A DNA stretch of 64,000 nucleotides from Pomphorhynchus laevis (taxonomy: Eukaryota > Acanthocephala > Palaeacanthocephala > Echinorhynchida > Pomphorhynchidae): NCBI GenBank assembly GCA_012934845.2, contig WNNJ02003835.1:62001-126000 (forward strand), in the 5' to 3' direction. This document shows, piece after piece, positions 1-11,142 of this stretch. A program made the translations under genes and the position numbers. Within the stretch, counting starts at the first letter, position 1; every line of letters starts with the position of its first letter. The notes under the pieces were generated by a model that saw only the letters and a list, made by a program, of their open reading frames with translations, searched no databases and was not told where the DNA came from.

Positions 1-450
1 TTTTTCTGCTGCATTTGATCGCATCTCCATTTTTTCTTATCTCTTCTCTCAAGTCCTTCGGGGGATCTTCTAGAATTGTTAACAGGGTCGGGATACTAGT
101 GTACACTAAGCGACTTTTTACGAAAATGTCCCTCATGCACGTCAGTTCTACCCTATTACCGGTGTACCTCAAGGATCCCCACTCTTTAAATATTACTGTA
201 CTCTTTAAATATTTTTAAGGTGATCATCATCTAGTGGTATACCCTGATGATACCAGATCACTGTTTTCTGGACGCTGGGTGCAAAGATGTAGTTTCTAAA
301 ATCAGTCAATTCTTTACAAAATTTAAGGATTAGTTACTCCTTTTAAATCTTTTTCTTAATCCTTCCATATCGCAGGTAGTAGTCTTTAATGGTGTTCATG
401 CTACATAGAAAAAATTAAAGAGACTAGCGCTCTCATCTCTTTTCAATAAT
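1..450 (+). pseudogene. LINE reverse transcriptase remnant (5' cut by window)
   Basis: This is a degenerate piece of a non-LTR reverse transcriptase. Short matches to the family are visible in different frames: a palm A-like SAAFDRI near the start, an ITGVPQGSP-like block near 150-185 and a YPDDT block near 240-265 in the place of the Y-x-D-D catalytic motif. Frame changes and stops between these blocks show it is dead. The order of motifs is that of jockey/R1-type LINEs. No complete domain remains and the 5' part lies outside the window. The clade assignment is an inference from motif order only. Confidence 0.5.
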
Positions 451-769
451 GAACAATCAACTCTCCCTGTCTTTACATATAGACTAAGATACCTGATGTT
501 TACCATTACGGTTAATGGACTGCCGGATCCAGCTTCAATAGATTCAAGAGTGTTCTGAAAAGAGCTAGGTGGGCCCTGAAGCGCGTCCAACATTGTCGTT
601 AAGAGGAAATGCGCAGGTGAGTCTATGGTGTAGCTTGTCTATCTCGGAACACGTCTTCTTTTCTAAAGGACGTCCACCTGAGCAAAGACCTAGATTTCTT
701 AAGCTTCTCAAGTTGAGATTACCAATCATTGTGCGCTCTGATTGGGATCTTAAGTGTGTAAACTTAAGA

Positions 770-840
770 TCGGTAAACGTAACATATGAGCGAAGTGATT
801 TGAGTGTAGAAGCAATTATTAGTCATTATTTAGTCATTAT
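770..840 (+). mobile_element. Small Penelope-like (Naiad-type) fragment
   Basis: The frame here reads VNVTYERSDLSVEAIISH. This is the same peptide block as in the better preserved Penelope-like copies (VNPTYERSELSLETIITSH near 25530-25590), with several substitutions. It is an old, short fragment of the region in front of the reverse transcriptase fingers. Confidence 0.6.
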
Positions 841-999
841 TTACTATTATTTAGTCATTTTTCTCTAATGGAAAATAATTTTTATATTATTTTGTGCTAT
901 ATAATAACACCATATATAATTCTCGAAACTTATCAGACAAATTTCAATAAAATAGATAAAACTTGCTGTAAAATAAATTCCCAAGCATGTAAAATAAAA

Positions 1000-1265
1000 C
1001 TGATTTCCAAACTTGCTTGAAAATTAGAAGAAAAATAATCATGTCGAGTCAATAATACATAGTTTCAGTATATCTGACAGAGGTTATATTGCAGAGAAAA
1101 CAAAGTCCACAGGTCAATAATAACTTGTCAGTGGAAGAAAATCAGATCGGATAACTGAGTCTACTTATTTTATACATTATATTGCATATTGCGATTATAA
1201 ACGAAAATGAAAAAAATTACGATTATAAATAATCATAATATTTCATATTACGATTAAACGATTAA
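1000..1265 (-). mobile_element. Penelope-like 5' region plus terminal-repeat tail, old fragment
   Basis: Read on the minus strand, this matches the junction between the upstream terminal repeat and the leader of the long copy at 23560-23730. Shared features are the tail with the ACTCAGTTA-like end, then a block with TTATTGACCTGTGGACTTTG, then CTCTGTCAGA and ACTGAAACTATGTATTATT. The divergence is substantial, so it is an old insertion. A similar junction fragment lies at about 40590-40740. Confidence 0.6.
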
Positions 1266-1278
1266 TTAAACGATTATA

Positions 1279-2440
1279 TAAAATTACAATGTACGATGAA
1301 CAACGAAAATGAGCGATGTAACAAAATTAAAAGATAAATTAATTCTAAATTAATTAAAACAAAATATAACATTCAATGAAGAAACATTGAACAAAACGAT
1401 AAATTACAATTCCAAGATATTTGTTTTTAAATCAATATCATGTTTATTATTGAGCCATCGTATATTGCTATCCATAAAAAATGTTTCTATTTTTTCTAAA
1501 CAGCTTATTTCAAACAACTAAATATGCCTCTTTTTATTAAAATTTAAAATATCAACAACGAAAAACGATGAAAATAAGCAATGCAACAAAATTAAAAGAT
1601 AAATTAATTCTAAACTAATAAAAAACAATATATAACATTCAATAAAGAAACATTGAACAAAACGATAAATTACAATTCCAAAATATTTATTATTAATAAA
1701 TTACAATCCGTTTATAATATACATTTTAATTACGATAATTTAAACAACATTATAAAGAAGCACAATTGAGCACTAGAGGTCAATAATAACTTGTCCGTAG
1801 AACAAATATAACTGAGTCTACTTATTTTATACGTATTTTATATCTATATAAAGATAAACAATTATTAATAATAAATAATTATAAACATTTTAAACAGTTG
1901 ACAAATTTTATACAATATATAACGATATAATTTATAGTATAATATATATTTATATATATTTATAATATAATGTATATCATAATTTATAATAGATTATATT
2001 TTATAATCTATTGTTATATTTACAATTTGAAGATAGAATTTATAATTAAAATTTAAATAAAAATCAAATTTCATGAATTGGCTAATAAATAATATACGAT
2101 GTATTTAAATAAGGAATAGAAGTTATCAAGAGGAACTGGTATGTTATCAGGTTTCGGCCAATATTCGTCTTAAAAATATCTATTTTTACGATATTTATAG
2201 CGAAATATTAAATATAATAAATATCAAATAAATTGGAACAACTAAATATGCCTCTATTTTAAATATAAAATTACAATGTACGATGAACAACGAAAATGAG
2301 CAAGGCAAAAAAATTAAAAGATAAATTAATTCTAAATTAATTAAAACAAAATATAACATTCAATGAAGAAACATTGAACAAAACGATAAATTACAATTCC
2401 AACATATTTATTATTAATAAATTACAATCTGTTTATAAGT
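1279..2440. repeat. Triplicated A+T-rich direct repeat (units at 1279-1422, 1515-1720, 2236-2440)
   Basis: Three direct copies of a roughly 150-200 bp unit occur here. They share ACGATGAACAACGAAAATGA-like starts, then AAAAGATAAATTAATTC, then ACATTGAACAAAACGATAAA and an ACAATTCCAA end. The second and third copies extend further left (AACAACTAAATATGCCTC) and right (TTATTATTAATAAATTACAA). They are separated by terminal-repeat sequence of the Penelope-like family, so they may be parts of a longer composite element. No coding potential is seen. Confidence 0.65.
1785..2190 (-). mobile_element. Degenerate Penelope-like terminal repeat
   Basis: On the minus strand this carries the terminal-repeat tail (ACTCAGTTA near 1811) and the core near 2090-2165. 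The core has a CGAAACCTGATAACAT block and a CCTCTTGATAACTTCT block, matching the CGAAACCTGATAGCAT and CTCCTGATGACCTCT of intact copies. It is heavily diverged and A+T-expanded. Confidence 0.55.
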
Positions 2441-2499
2441 TTATATTTTAAATATAATATACATTTTAATATACATGTAAAACTGGGGGTCTTACTGCT

Positions 2500-2930
2500 G
2501 TAAGACAATATTATGAGTGATATCCTGGCGAAAGAGCTATTACGAATATGCACAGATGTGACCATTGAACCTGGTCTTTAGCCTGTGAGAGAAGAAATAT
2601 CTTTCGAAAAAGAAACCACTACACGCGATCGTGAAGCAAGGCTAAACATTGCCTGTTATGGACTCATTGAACAAAGAACGGAGAGATACTTTATGGATGT
2701 TTGTATTTTCAACAATCACGCTCCTTCTTTTCTAAATTCATAATCAACATAGTGTTACAAATACAATGATAACATGAAAATTGCAAAATACGAAGAGCAT
2801 ATATCTTATATAGAAGGCGCATTATTCATAGCTGTTGTGTTTGATGTAACAGGCGGAGAAGGAAATATGGCTTCCAACCTCTTAAAGCTAATTGCAAGGA
2901 AAATTTCAATCAAAACTAGTGTGCCATAAA
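2500..2930 (+). pseudogene. Fragment of an unrecognised mobile-element ORF
   Basis: The translation is broken but has blocks that look conserved rather than random. One reads REARLNIACYGLIEQRTERYF followed by MDVCIFNNHAPSF. A later one reads YEEHISYIEGALFIAVVFD followed by VTGGEGNMASNL. The spacing resembles an ORF of the type 'ARLD..RG......FFDVRVFNP...' that I recall from transposon-rich aquatic invertebrate genomes, probably a nuclease-like domain linked to reverse-transcribing elements. That identification is from memory and weak. Stops and frame changes show it is not functional. Confidence 0.35.
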
Positions 2931-3014
2931 ATGAATGCATAACTTTGTTCATTTATTTAATCAAAATTAACACTTTTGCAATTGGAAAAAAAATCAAATA
3001 CAAAAACTAATGAA

Positions 3015-3692
3015 TTACAGCTGCTTGCTAGCCTTCATTTCCTCCTCGGCCTGTTTGCGGTTTCTGTCGTGTGGAAGAAGTTTATCGGCGAAACAACCTT
3101 TGCAGTATATTTCTCCATCCTTATCTTTATATGTACCCAAAGTCAACGTTGTATTGCAAGTTTTACATCTTAAGCACTTTTCGTGTAATTGTGAACCGCA
3201 CGCACCAATTCTTTCCGCAGCATACACTGTGGTTCCACATCGTGAGCACTTCTCAATTGCTCCACAAAATTTCGGTCCTATTGTTTCTCGTTCATGCTCA
3301 GGAAAAGATTCAACATTGTCGATATCGATCTTCGCAGTTGTCGTACGCGGCTGTTCAATGATCATGATCGTTTGGATAGGTTGCTGGGGCATTATTTGTA
3401 TGTTAGGAATTGGGCTGGCCTGGATTATTGGCAGTGTATCGGGAATTTCGTGCACTATCTCAGTCATGCATGACACGGGGATTATTTCGTCGTACTCATT
3501 CATTGAGGCATGGTTCTTGTTGTTGTCTTTGCAAACCGGTAGTCCCATTACATCCCGAGTTCGGCTCGAAGCACAAGAGTCTGGCTCGAAGAGGCGTTTC
3601 TCGGGTTCACATGTTTCCTGGTGTCCACCATCAAATGTCGATATTGGGATCTGGTCAAGTGACGCTAGCATTGCTTTGGCGTTGCCTCTCAT
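3015..3692 (-). CDS. LIM-domain ORF directly downstream of a LINE endonuclease ORF
   Basis: This is an open frame of 225 residues with one textbook LIM zinc-binding domain near its C-terminus: C149-x2-C152-x17-H170-x2-C173-x2-C176-x2-C179-x17-C197-x2-C200, with the DKDGEIYCKGC-type end common in CRIP/MLP and related LIM proteins. LIM domains bind partner proteins. Residues 50-140 are a low-complexity, proline- and isoleucine-rich linker. The tail after 205 is charged. A polyadenylation signal (AATAAA on the minus strand near 2953-2960) follows the stop. Residues 1-15, a RGNAKAMLASL-like stretch, look like the extreme C-terminus of the LINE upstream, so the frame is continuous from LINE sequence into the LIM domain. 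Either the LINE carries or captured a LIM exon, or it inserted into a host LIM gene whose 5' exons are outside view. The intact domain contrasts with the broken LINE beside it. The LIM call is sure; gene status is not. Confidence 0.65.
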   Translation of the reverse strand: MRGNAKAMLASLDQIPISTFDGGHQETCEPEKRLFEPDSCASSRTRDVMGLPVCKDNNKNHASMNEYDEIIPVSCMTEIVHEIPDTLPIIQASPIPNIQIMPQQPIQTIMIIEQPRTTTAKIDIDNVESFPEHERETIGPKFCGAIEKCSRCGTTVYAAERIGACGSQLHEKCLRCKTCNTTLTLGTYKDKDGEIYCKGCFADKLLPHDRNRKQAEEEMKASKQL

Positions 3693-5660
3693 TATTGCAA
3701 TAGAGATCGCTGGTATAAATGCGAGATCGTCACGGCGTATCTGACTCCGCTTGTCCGGCTCATGTTATTTGCAACCCATTTGATGACCCTGTTTCCCTCT
3801 TCATTCCATCCCCCAAACGACTCCACTACAGCGGCTGAGAATATATACCCCGCTGCTTCGACCCTGCTCTTGTACTTTCGATCTTTAACATTAGCCGCGT
3901 ACGATGTAGCGGCGGCGAGCTGTGCGTTAGCAGCTGAGCGACGGTATGCCGTCTGTTGGGGGTGAGTGACTGCAAAGTCGATTGCATGGGGAGGATCCCC
4001 ATAAAATAGGATGTCTGCCGGCCGTTCACGTAGGTCCGGGATAATACCTCGCACTTCCAGAGCTACATCCATCCGGGCTGATTGTGCGGCTGCGAATACC
4101 ACGTCACGAATAGCATTATGCCGCAGTCCTTGGTAACCCCCGTATTGGCATGTTAGCGAGTGTATGCCTTCCTTATCAGCTATGCGCATGCAGCGGCCGC
4201 ATCTATAATTCTTTTCGTGTAAAGGAATCCCAAGCCACATGCGGACTAGAATACAGAACTGTGGGGGTGTTAATTCCGTTCCAGATGCCGCATTTGGTAC
4301 AGCACTAATCCAAGCTCCAGCTTTTGGACACGACACTGCATGTAGTCGGGCCAGATCCATTTCGCTAGATGATTGTATCAGCTGTGTCGAGGCGAGATTT
4401 TCAATCAGGCGTGAGGTTGATGATTGATCGCCCTCCGTAGACGGTATGAAGTGAGATTCCACTGTGCTTCTAAGGGTGGCTAATGCCTCTGAATAGCCAG
4501 GAAAAAGTGTAGGATCCAGACTGTATTCTTCTCCGGTCTGCATCACGCTATGCCTAAATGCGCTCTGCACATGCGCCGCATTGCATCTTAGGCCAAATCC
4601 AACCAGACGGATTGGGAGTATCATCTGTGATTTCGCTGATCGTGTAGTTGACACGCGCATATTTTCTGAAAGGCGCTGGCGATTTGTCTGTCAAATGACT
4701 GACAAAACGTTTTCGTAATCCTTGGATCAACTGAACGGAGAAGGTGGCTTATCCTGGACGAAGAAGCGCAGTGTTTGAGTAGGAGGTATCCGACTTGAGG
4801 GTCTGGCTGCTTGGCTACTGCATCGATTGTCTGGATTAGCAGTGGTAGAATCTCGTTTGTCAGGTGGGTTTCTATGAAGGACTCGTCACCTATGGGTATG
4901 TCTAACAAGTGCATGTTTCCAGAGGTGTTCTCCGAAACCACCTCGGAAAGTAGGGCCAAGCAAGAGCTTATGGCTTCAGGCGTGCTGATGACCTCTGTGT
5001 TTCGCCAGTTTAGCTGCAATTTAATCGCCTTGAAACTCGTGTCTAGCCAGCCGAGTGCGGATGCGATTGCCGAAGGCGTCCCGCCGACTATGCCATCGTC
5101 CAGGTACCACATGTTGAGGTTTATTCCAGGGATATGAGAAACGTGTTCAATCGTTTTCTTAATGGCCAACGCGAAGAGGAACGGGCCCAACGGATCACAC
5201 TGCTGGACTCCTTCACATGAATTGAGAGGGTCCTGCGGGCCGAAACGAAGGGGTGCCTTGCACTTGTATGAAAAGTCAAACCATGGCAAGAGCTCCGGGA
5301 CGTTCTCTCGGACCGCCGCTCGTAAGTGCGCTCTGGACAATGAGTTGAAGGCGTTTGAAAGATCGATCTTTGTTCAGGCCCAGTTGTTGTCGTTGGCGTG
5401 AAGTTCGTGGATTCGTCGGAGGTTGTGAACAATCCTTTCCACTGTGTTTGGGGTTGCTACCCCTAGTTGCGTTGGTTGTGAAAGACCAGCGAAACGTTTG
5501 CGGAGTTGGAGACATATGCATTTCGAGCAGAGACGGCGTAAAGTTTCGCCAACGGCAATTGGTCTTATACCCCCGTCCTTTTTGGGAAGTGCGATCAAGT
5601 TCGCGTTGACAATGTAAGACGCCACTTCAGAGGGTGCTAGTCCCGCCAGAAGGTGGTTGA
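3692..5660 (-). mobile_element. Non-LTR retrotransposon (LINE) with restriction-like endonuclease, 5'-truncated
   Basis: Three overlapping minus-strand frames cover a LINE reverse transcriptase and its C-terminal nuclease. 5625-5374 holds the fingers (ALPKKDGGIRPIAVGETLRR). 5340-4621 holds the palm, with GVQQCDPLGPFLFA and the catalytic YLDDG. 4660-3692 holds a zinc-knuckle-like CGRC...HSLTC...RHN block followed by a PD-(D/E)XK-like core (RPADILFYGD...IDFAVTHP). This domain order belongs to LINEs that use a restriction-like endonuclease (the R2/R4/NeSL/HERO side of the tree) rather than an APE endonuclease. At least three frameshifts separate the frames: near 5380-5340, near 4650 and near 3730. 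The last lies just before the frame that continues into the LIM domain. The 5' end stops abruptly near 5660 against Penelope-like sequence, as in 5' truncation. It is G+C-richer than its surroundings. Confidence 0.8.
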
Positions 5661-5679
5661 CAAGGTGCGTCAGGTTCTC

Positions 5680-6655
5680 TTATATTTTGAAAATTTATTC
5701 CTTTTGTCTGTTCTAAAAATTCTTTTGTAGAATTAATACTGAAATTGTGTTTTATACCAGTATTAATTTCGATTATCCTATAATATTTTTTGAAGTGTGT
5801 TTTAATTACTTTAAGTATTTTAAGTATTTTTAAATATTTAAAAATTCTAATAATTCAATTTTACACATATATTTATATTTACTTGATGGGTTAATTTTTG
5901 TTAGATATGCGTTATAAAGTGAATAAATTTTATTATTTAATGTATTATATTTTATATTATATGGTATGCATGAATGCTCATGCAAAAATATGTTTCTTGT
6001 AAATTTAAATATGTCATCTTTACGATATAAATTAATAGTAGTTTTAGTTAATGTTAATTTAATGTTCATATCTAGATATACACCTTCTTTATCATTATAT
6101 TGGTTTTGTTAAGAATAAGGCTTTCTGGATAAATGTGCTCACTAATTGAATAAAAATTATTAGAATTAAATACACATATATCATCAATGTATCGAAACAT
6201 ATATTTCATACATTTATATTGTTTAGATTTAGTTTTTACACAGTTATGAACAAATTCATATTCTATAAAGCTTAAAAACAAGTCAGCTATAATTGGGCTA
6301 CTATTACCACCCATTGGAACACCTTTTACTTGTCTAAATATAGATGTCCCTACCTTTAAATAATTTTGATTTATCAAAATATTTAAGGATTCTATTAATT
6401 TAATTTTATCCATATATTTATATTTATTTGATGGTTTAATTTTTGTTAGATAGGCGTTATAATTATTATAACATATATATATGTATATCTTTTTCCGATT
6501 ATAAGATTAATTAATTTTTCTAATGCATCTTTAATATCTGCTAAATCTAGATTTGTATAAAGAGTACTAAAATCGTATGTATTTATATTCTGAAATTTAT
6601 CCCTTTTGTGTGTTCTAAAAATTCTTTTGTAGAATTAATACTGAAATATATCATT
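5680..6655 (-). mobile_element. Shuffled mosaic of Penelope-like fragments
   Basis: Minus-strand Penelope-like sequence occurs here in an order that does not match the intact copies. 5680-5830 corresponds to the segment before palm motif A (EFLEQTKGINFQ-like). 5830-5930 corresponds to the segment before the GVPMGG motif. 5930-6070 corresponds to the C-terminal HEHSCIPYNIKYNTLNN region. 6072-6413 is then the palm with GVPMGGNSSPIIADLF and YIDDICVF. 6480-6655 repeats the motif A side. Some segments are present twice. This looks like internal rearrangement or nested insertion of several truncated copies. Confidence 0.7.
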
Positions 6656-6867
6656 ATTACAATGTATTAATAATGAGATAACATATCAAATGCCATCACA
6701 CGAAATACGTTATTAGAATGTATTCGGTCCGCACTGCTCATTTTTTCGATCCTATAATTTAATAATATATTTTTACATTATTGAAAAGGATAAATATCAC
6801 AAAACGCTATTTTCCAGATAATTTACTCATAAGATGTATTTAGCAAAGTAATAATTGAAAATTACTT

Positions 6868-7070
6868 TTTAAGTTTGGGTCGAGGAATAGATGCTGAAAC
6901 ATTATAGCATAGCAGTTCCTCTTGATGACCTATAACAATTGACCTATTTGTCATTTCATAAAAAAAAGTTTTATTTTTAATTTTGACTTGATATAAATTT
7001 AAATTTGATAAAATCTTATATAATTATTTATTATTTGTCTTTATTTTATCTTTATTTATATAAATCATCA
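6868..7070 (+). mobile_element. Degenerate Penelope-like terminal repeat
   Basis: The core block GAAACATTATAGCATAGCAG, followed by TTCCTCTTGATGACC, matches the terminal-repeat core of the intact copies (CGAAACCTGATAGCATAGCA then TTCCTCCTGATGACC). A T-rich tail resembling the family's 3' part follows. There is no coding sequence. It is in opposite orientation to the neighbouring copy that starts at 7416. Confidence 0.6.
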
Positions 7071-7415
7071 AAGTATAAATTTTAATTCTTAAGTGAATAA
7101 ATATTTTAAATTTTATTAAAATATATTTAATAAAAGTAAATATAAAAATAGATCAAATGTCCTTTAATTTTTTAAAATAAAAGTATTTCTATAACAAAAC
7201 ATTAAATTCATTATTTCTTTGCTATCAAAAATCTGAATTATAGAAAATCTCACTGTTTACAGATTTTACATTCGTAGAGTTAGTTAATTGATCGAACTGC
7301 AATAAATGTAAAAAAATAAAATTTCCAATCAATCCAACTAAATGCTTTAAATAGTTCAATTCTAGTGATTTTTTATGGACGCATGTGGATACGATATATC
7401 GATACGATTACATTG

Positions 7416-8470
7416 AATTAAATCAGCCCACTGAGTCTACGTATTTAATATAATTATAAAATAAACAAAACATAATAATGCTAAATCAAAATTTAATAAT
7501 TAAATAATAAAATTAATAATTGTTTTTAGATTTTCTATAATTTAAATCAAGTTAAAAAATAAAAATAAAAAATAAAAAAAAATAAAATAAACGTCAATTT
7601 TATGAATTGACTAATAAATAACAGAAGTTGTATCAGAATAAGAATTAGAGGTCATCAGGAGGAACTGCTATGCTATCAGGTTTCGGCCCTAACTCCTCTA
7701 CCCAACATAGCAGCGGGGCCAAATACATGCTAATGATGTATTTCCTCTGAAATAACTATCTAGTATCTTATTCTAATACAAAGTATATTATTTATTATCC
7801 ATCCATAAAAATTTGCCACTTAAGAGTTTAAATTTATTCTTTATATTATTGTGTTGATTTATATATTTTACTATTTTCTGCTTGATGTTATTTTATAGTA
7901 ACCTAGTTTAAAATATGTATCTATTAAATTATTTAAATGATTTTGAAGAAAGCCAATATCATTACATATTGTTGCAATTCTTAAAATTTCATTATTTAAT
8001 GTATTATATTTTATATTATATGGTATGCATGAATGCTCATGCAAAAATATGTTTCTTGTAAATTTAAATATGTCATCTTTACGATATAAATTAATAGTAG
8101 CTTTAGTTAATGTTAATTTAATGTTCATACCTAGATATACACCTTCTTTATCATTTATATTGGTTTTATTAAGAATGAGGCTACCTTGATAAATTTGTTC
8201 ATTAATTGAATGAAAATTATTAGAATTAAATACAGATATATCATCAATGTATCGAAACATATATTTCATATATTTATATTGTTTAGATTTTTTTTCGCAC
8301 AGTTATGAACAAATTCATATTCTATAAAGCTTAAAAACAAGTCAGCTATAATTGGGCTACTATTACCACCCATTGGAACACCTTTGACTTGTCTAAATAT
8401 AGATGTCCCTACTTTTAAATAATTTTGATTTATCAAAATATTTAAGGATTCTATTAATTTAAAAATGTTA
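7416..8470 (-). mobile_element. Penelope-like copy, 5'-truncated: terminal repeat plus reverse transcriptase C-terminal part
   Basis: 7416-7800 is a near-complete minus-strand terminal repeat. 7801-8470 holds the last third of the reverse transcriptase: 8266-8496 has VGTSIFRQVKGVPMGGNSSP, and 7871-8269 has YMFRYIDDISVF and the HEHSCIPYNIKYNTLNN tail. The copy ends abruptly at about 8470 upstream of the GVPMGG motif, consistent with 5' truncation during target-primed reverse transcription. Similarity to the other copies is high, so it is fairly young. A few frame breaks are present. Confidence 0.8.
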
Positions 8471-9400
8471 TAAATTTTAAAAATGTTTTGCTGCATACAA
8501 ATGTAAAATCTTGACTAATTTATGCCTTTACTGTCACTTAGTTATGGCATTAACATAATAAGATTAATAAGAACAGTATTTTTGTGATTTGCTTCGAAAC
8601 TGAAAAACACAACATGATAATATATTACGTCGAATACAACATAAACAAGTGATGCAGTAATCATCATTTCTGATTTGCGAACGAAATTCGTACTCTGCGA
8701 CCATCGTCAAGCAGGCAATTGTGCGATCACTTATTTTGTCTAATTGATCCGTATTTCTTTATATTAATTGAATGTTAAAATTATGGATTTTTTCGTTACC
8801 ATAAAGCACTAATTTTGCGCTTTATGAGATTTGAACTTTGGCATTTGAACTACAAAATGCTAAATGTTGTGCACGAATAAGAACTTACTCTTTTTCTGTA
8901 TGGAAAATAGTGTTTGCTTTCATCGAAAGCTGTCAATTATTCCATGCAATTTAGACAAAGCAAAATAGTAGAATGCGAACACTATTGGTTGTAGGCGAAG
9001 TGTGTACTATGTAGCTAATTTACATTTACAGGCAAGCGAGTACATAGCAATTATGTGTACATAGAAATCAATGTTTCAAAGATCAATTTTCTTTCTTATT
9101 AGCTGTACTTATATGTTGCAAGGTAGGCTTAAATAAATGCATTTACTAGTGTTCAACTAGTTAAAAATCAATGGTTAAAATGATTCTTTGGATGCTATTA
9201 AGATTGATCAAATATCTTAAAAGTTTAACACTTTGATTTATAATATTTTATATTTGAAAAGCCAAAGATTAATTATCCAATTGTACCGTTTTCTATCTTC
9301 CACATAAATGCACTTACGGTGGATCGATGATTATTTTTATGTAATATCATATATATTTTATATTTTATATATTTATATTTATGAACTAAAATAAAATTAA
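8471..9400. other. A+T-rich stretch without recognised features
   Basis: No open frame with recognisable protein similarity, RNA gene or clear repeat was found here on either strand. Base composition is less extreme than in the neighbouring terminal repeats. Confidence 0.5.
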
Positions 9401-9409
9401 AATAAAATA

Positions 9410-10372
9410 AAATTCATAAAAATGACGTTTATTTTAAATTTCATTTTTTTAACTTGATTTAAATTATAGAAAATCTAAAATCAATTATTAATTTTATTAT
9501 TTAATTATTAAATTTTGATTTAGCATTATTATGTTTTGTTTATTTTATAATTATATAACAATACGTAGACTCAGTTAGCTGATTTAAAATGTACATTTAA
9601 ACTTAGTTTATTTACATTTTAAATGTATTTAAAATGTAAATAAATTTACAGAAACAAATAAATTATTATGTTTTTCGAAAATTACAATATTTCGATAGCT
9701 TTTTCTATCATTTTCAGGAAAAATTCAAAAACAAACGGATCAAGTTTGCTATTCATACAAAATACTCAAACTTTGTAACAAAAGACAAAACAATAGGAAA
9801 ATGTCAGTTTATTAAAAGTTTATTTAATTATTTTTAACAATTAAATAAACCGTTTGATTTATAATATCGTAAAGATGACATATTTAAATTTACAAGAAAC
9901 ATATTTTTGCATGAGCATTCATGCATACCATATAATATAAAATATAATACATTAAATAATGAAATTTTAAGAATTGCAACAATATGTAATGATATTGGCT
10001 TTCTTCAAAATCATTTAAATAATTTAATAGATACATATTTTAAACTAAGTTACTATAAAAATAACATCAAGCACAAAATACTAAAATATATAAATCAACA
10101 CAATAATATAAAGAATAAATTTAAACTCTTAAGTGGCAAATTTTTATGGATGGATAATAAATAATATACTTTGCATTAGAATAAGATACTAGATAGTTAT
10201 TTCAGAGGAAATACATCATTAGCATGTATTTGGCCCCGCTGCTATGTTGGGTAGAGGAGTTAGGGCCGAAACCTGATAGCATAGCAGTTCCTCCTGATGA
10301 CCTCTAATTCTTATTCTGATACAACGTCTGTTATTTATTAGTCAATTCATAAAATGACGTTTTTTTTATTTT
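9410..10372 (+). mobile_element. Penelope-like fragments: repeat tail (9410-9587) and RT end plus terminal repeat (9866-10372)
   Basis: 9410-9587 is the 3' half of a terminal repeat, ending with the family's ACTCAGTTAGCTGATTTA end. After about 280 bp of unrelated A+T-rich DNA, 9866-10164 encodes the C-terminal end of the reverse transcriptase ORF (HEHSCIPYNIKYNTLNNEIL to LLSGKFLWMDNK, then stop). The downstream terminal repeat starts inside the last codons at 10152 and breaks off at about 10372. This may be one element with a large internal deletion, or two separate truncated insertions. Confidence 0.75.
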
Positions 10373-10599
10373 TTTATGCTGATTTCATTTATAATTAATT
10401 CAATTAAAACGAAAAATGTCAGCACCAATAAAAAAGATGAATCTTGCAATAATGGACTCAATTGAATCAAATCAATGTGATTTCTTTTTCAAATGAGTAC
10501 AATAACTCTAAAAAATAAAAATAATATATAAAAGTCAAGAGTCTTCAATACGTTATTATTAAATCATAATAAAATAAATATAATCTCTAAAGTGAAATT

Positions 10600-10735
10600 T
10601 TTATTGGATAGTAATAATGAACTATGTATTATAATAAGATACACTAGATAATCAAATTTAAAAAGAGAAAATACGTCAAAGTATTATTGTAAAGTATTAA
10701 GTATACAAATTGGCATGTATTTGGCCCCGCTGCCA
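10600..10735 (+). mobile_element. Degenerate Penelope-like terminal-repeat fragment
   Basis: This matches the start of the terminal repeat (AATAAGATACACTAGATAAT-like) and the GGCATGTATTTGGCCCCGCT block. It is then interrupted. No coding content. Confidence 0.55.
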
Positions 10736-11113
10736 AATGCACTATTTATTAGTGTGAATAAATCACAGAAAATATTAAAAAAAAATACAAAATATAAAAA
10801 ATAAACAAAATACAAATAAAATCAAACAGAAACTCGCAAAAAAATCTAAATTCTGTTGCAAGATGTTGCAAATTTAAATTCAAAATGCAGCGATACGAGC
10901 TGATAATTAAGAAGGTATTTATCTAGATGAGAAAATTGAATAACGATCGTAAGGTTTATATCGGAAGATATAAATGTTGTGGAAAAATTCGCTTTTGCTG
11001 TAAACAAACAATACGCTGTATTTACGCTCATTTTTGTCGTATTTTAGTAATAAATTTTTTCTTTTCTGTTCTTGTATTTCCGATGTTTTTACACAAATGT
11101 TATTTGACTTCGT

Positions 11114-11142
11114 AACTACTCAAGTTTTAAACTTGAGTAGTT
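11114..11142. repeat. Short perfect palindrome
   Basis: Complementary arms ACTACTCAAGTTT and AAACTTGAGTAGT are separated by a single base. No poly-T terminator context or gene is attached to it. Confidence 0.6.

Noticed and set aside
3010-3744. 244-codon plus-strand open frame
   Set aside because: It lies opposite the LIM-domain frame, whose eight zinc ligands have canonical spacing. The plus-strand translation shows no known motif.
10846-11115. Overlapping 61- and 62-codon ORFs
   Set aside because: Short, unmatched, and in A+T-rich DNA between terminal-repeat fragments. No support as genes.
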